Origin: Actinomycetota bacterium
GTDB lineage: Bacteria; Actinomycetota; Thermoleophilia; UBA2241
NCBI GenBank assembly: GCA_003132645.1
Contig: PKYM01000353.1
Coordinates: 2,586 to 7,717, forward strand
Length of the DNA: 5,132 nt
Direction: 5' to 3'
This document shows positions 4,793-5,132 of the stretch, in pieces. How positions within the stretch are numbered: position 1 is the first letter of the stretch; the number at the start of each line of letters is the position of its first letter. A program made the translations under genes and the position numbers. The notes beneath the pieces are model-generated. The model did no database searches. It was given only the letters and a program-made list of their open reading frames with translations, and was not told the origin of the DNA.

Positions 4793-5132
4793 TGGCAGAC
4801 CAGGGGAAGGCGCCAGAAAAGTCACCCGCGGTCGTGAGCCCCCAGACGGCTCCGGCAGTGACGTCCAAGAGCAAAGCGGTCGGGCCAAAGGCCCAGGCGC
4901 CCCAGCGTGCGCCCGACGCGATCGTACGCGACATCGCCGGCGAGCGGGCCCAGCTCGTCAAGGCCTTCGACGACCTGCGTGGCGATCTCAGTGGGGCGAT
5001 CGAGTCGGCCGGCAATCGGGCGACCGAAGTGGCGCGCCAGGCGATGCTCGTGGTCCCGGTCATGGCCGTCGCGGTGACGGCGACGGTCGGCGGCCTGGTC
5101 GGCGGGGCGCTCGCGCTGCGCCACCGTCGCCG
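4792..5132 (+). CDS. Small DUF3618-like membrane protein (C-terminus cut by window edge)
   Basis: 113 codons are open to the right edge. Residues 1-41 are Lys/Pro/Ala/Val-rich and probably disordered. Residues 42-82 form a charged helical stretch (DAIVRDIAGERAQLVKAFDD, then LRGDLSGAIESAGNRATEVA) with the I-x3-R-x2-L-x3-x2-L spacing typical of DUF3618 proteins. Residues 84-109 are a hydrophobic membrane helix rich in Val, Ala and Gly, followed by a basic HRR. Few residues are probably missing. The ATG overlaps the upstream TGA (TGATG) and has its own GAGGAGG site, so it is co-translated with the holin-like protein. Such small proteins often sit beside holin-like genes on actinobacterial chromosomes; their function is not known to me. 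The family call is from pattern only; it could be another short helical membrane protein. Confidence 0.65.
   Translation, partial: MADQGKAPEKSPAVVSPQTAPAVTSKSKAVGPKAQAPQRAPDAIVRDIAGERAQLVKAFDDLRGDLSGAIESAGNRATEVARQAMLVVPVMAVAVTATVGGLVGGALALRHRR

Noticed and set aside
4061..5132. Prophage lysis cassette
   Set aside because: Holin-like proteins of this type are common chromosomal genes in actinobacteria; there is no endolysin, spanin, integrase, att site or structural gene in the window.

Overview
This window is very GC-rich double-stranded bacterial DNA with strong G/C bias at third codon positions, a GTG start, good Shine-Dalgarno sites and tight gene packing. Together with a holin-like/DUF3618-like membrane gene pair this suggests a chromosomal segment of an actinobacterium or a relative (inference; no rRNA or other marker is present, so lineage is not settled). 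No rRNA, tRNA, CRISPR array, IS element or phage structural gene was found.

Left part, minus strand (read from right to left): a sphingosine-1-phosphate-lyase-like PLP enzyme (2523 to 1117) is followed after a single base by an FGGY-family, xylulokinase-like sugar/polyol kinase (1115 running off the left edge). The tight spacing implies co-transcription and translational coupling. A kinase plus a lyase that normally cleaves a phosphorylated amino alcohol suggests a 'phosphorylate, then cleave' catabolic module. The substrate is unknown. The lyase keeps the PLP lysine and the phosphate-binding lysine but has Gln where the family usually has His in the NPLH motif, so it probably belongs to a subfamily with a different substrate.

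Middle, minus strand: a complete glutathionyl-hydroquinone-reductase-type thiol transferase (3739 to 2765), an Xi-class GST relative with its CPW active-site motif, is separated from the lyase gene by 241 bp. That gap holds hairpins and a possible weak promoter for the lyase-kinase pair.

The divergent intergenic region 3740-4060 separates this leftward set from a rightward operon. It holds a tandem repeat with a 21-22 bp period (about 2.6 copies), an 8-bp inverted repeat that touches it, and an AT-rich promoter-like element for the rightward genes. It looks like a regulatory region.

Right part, plus strand: a holin-superfamily-III-like (DUF1469/PF07332 type) membrane protein with a long Pro/Ser/Thr-rich tail (4061-4792) overlaps by one base with a second small membrane protein, DUF3618-like, with a disordered Pro/Lys/Ala-rich N-terminus (4792 to the right edge, partial). 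These probably act together at the cell envelope; no lysis or phage context is visible.
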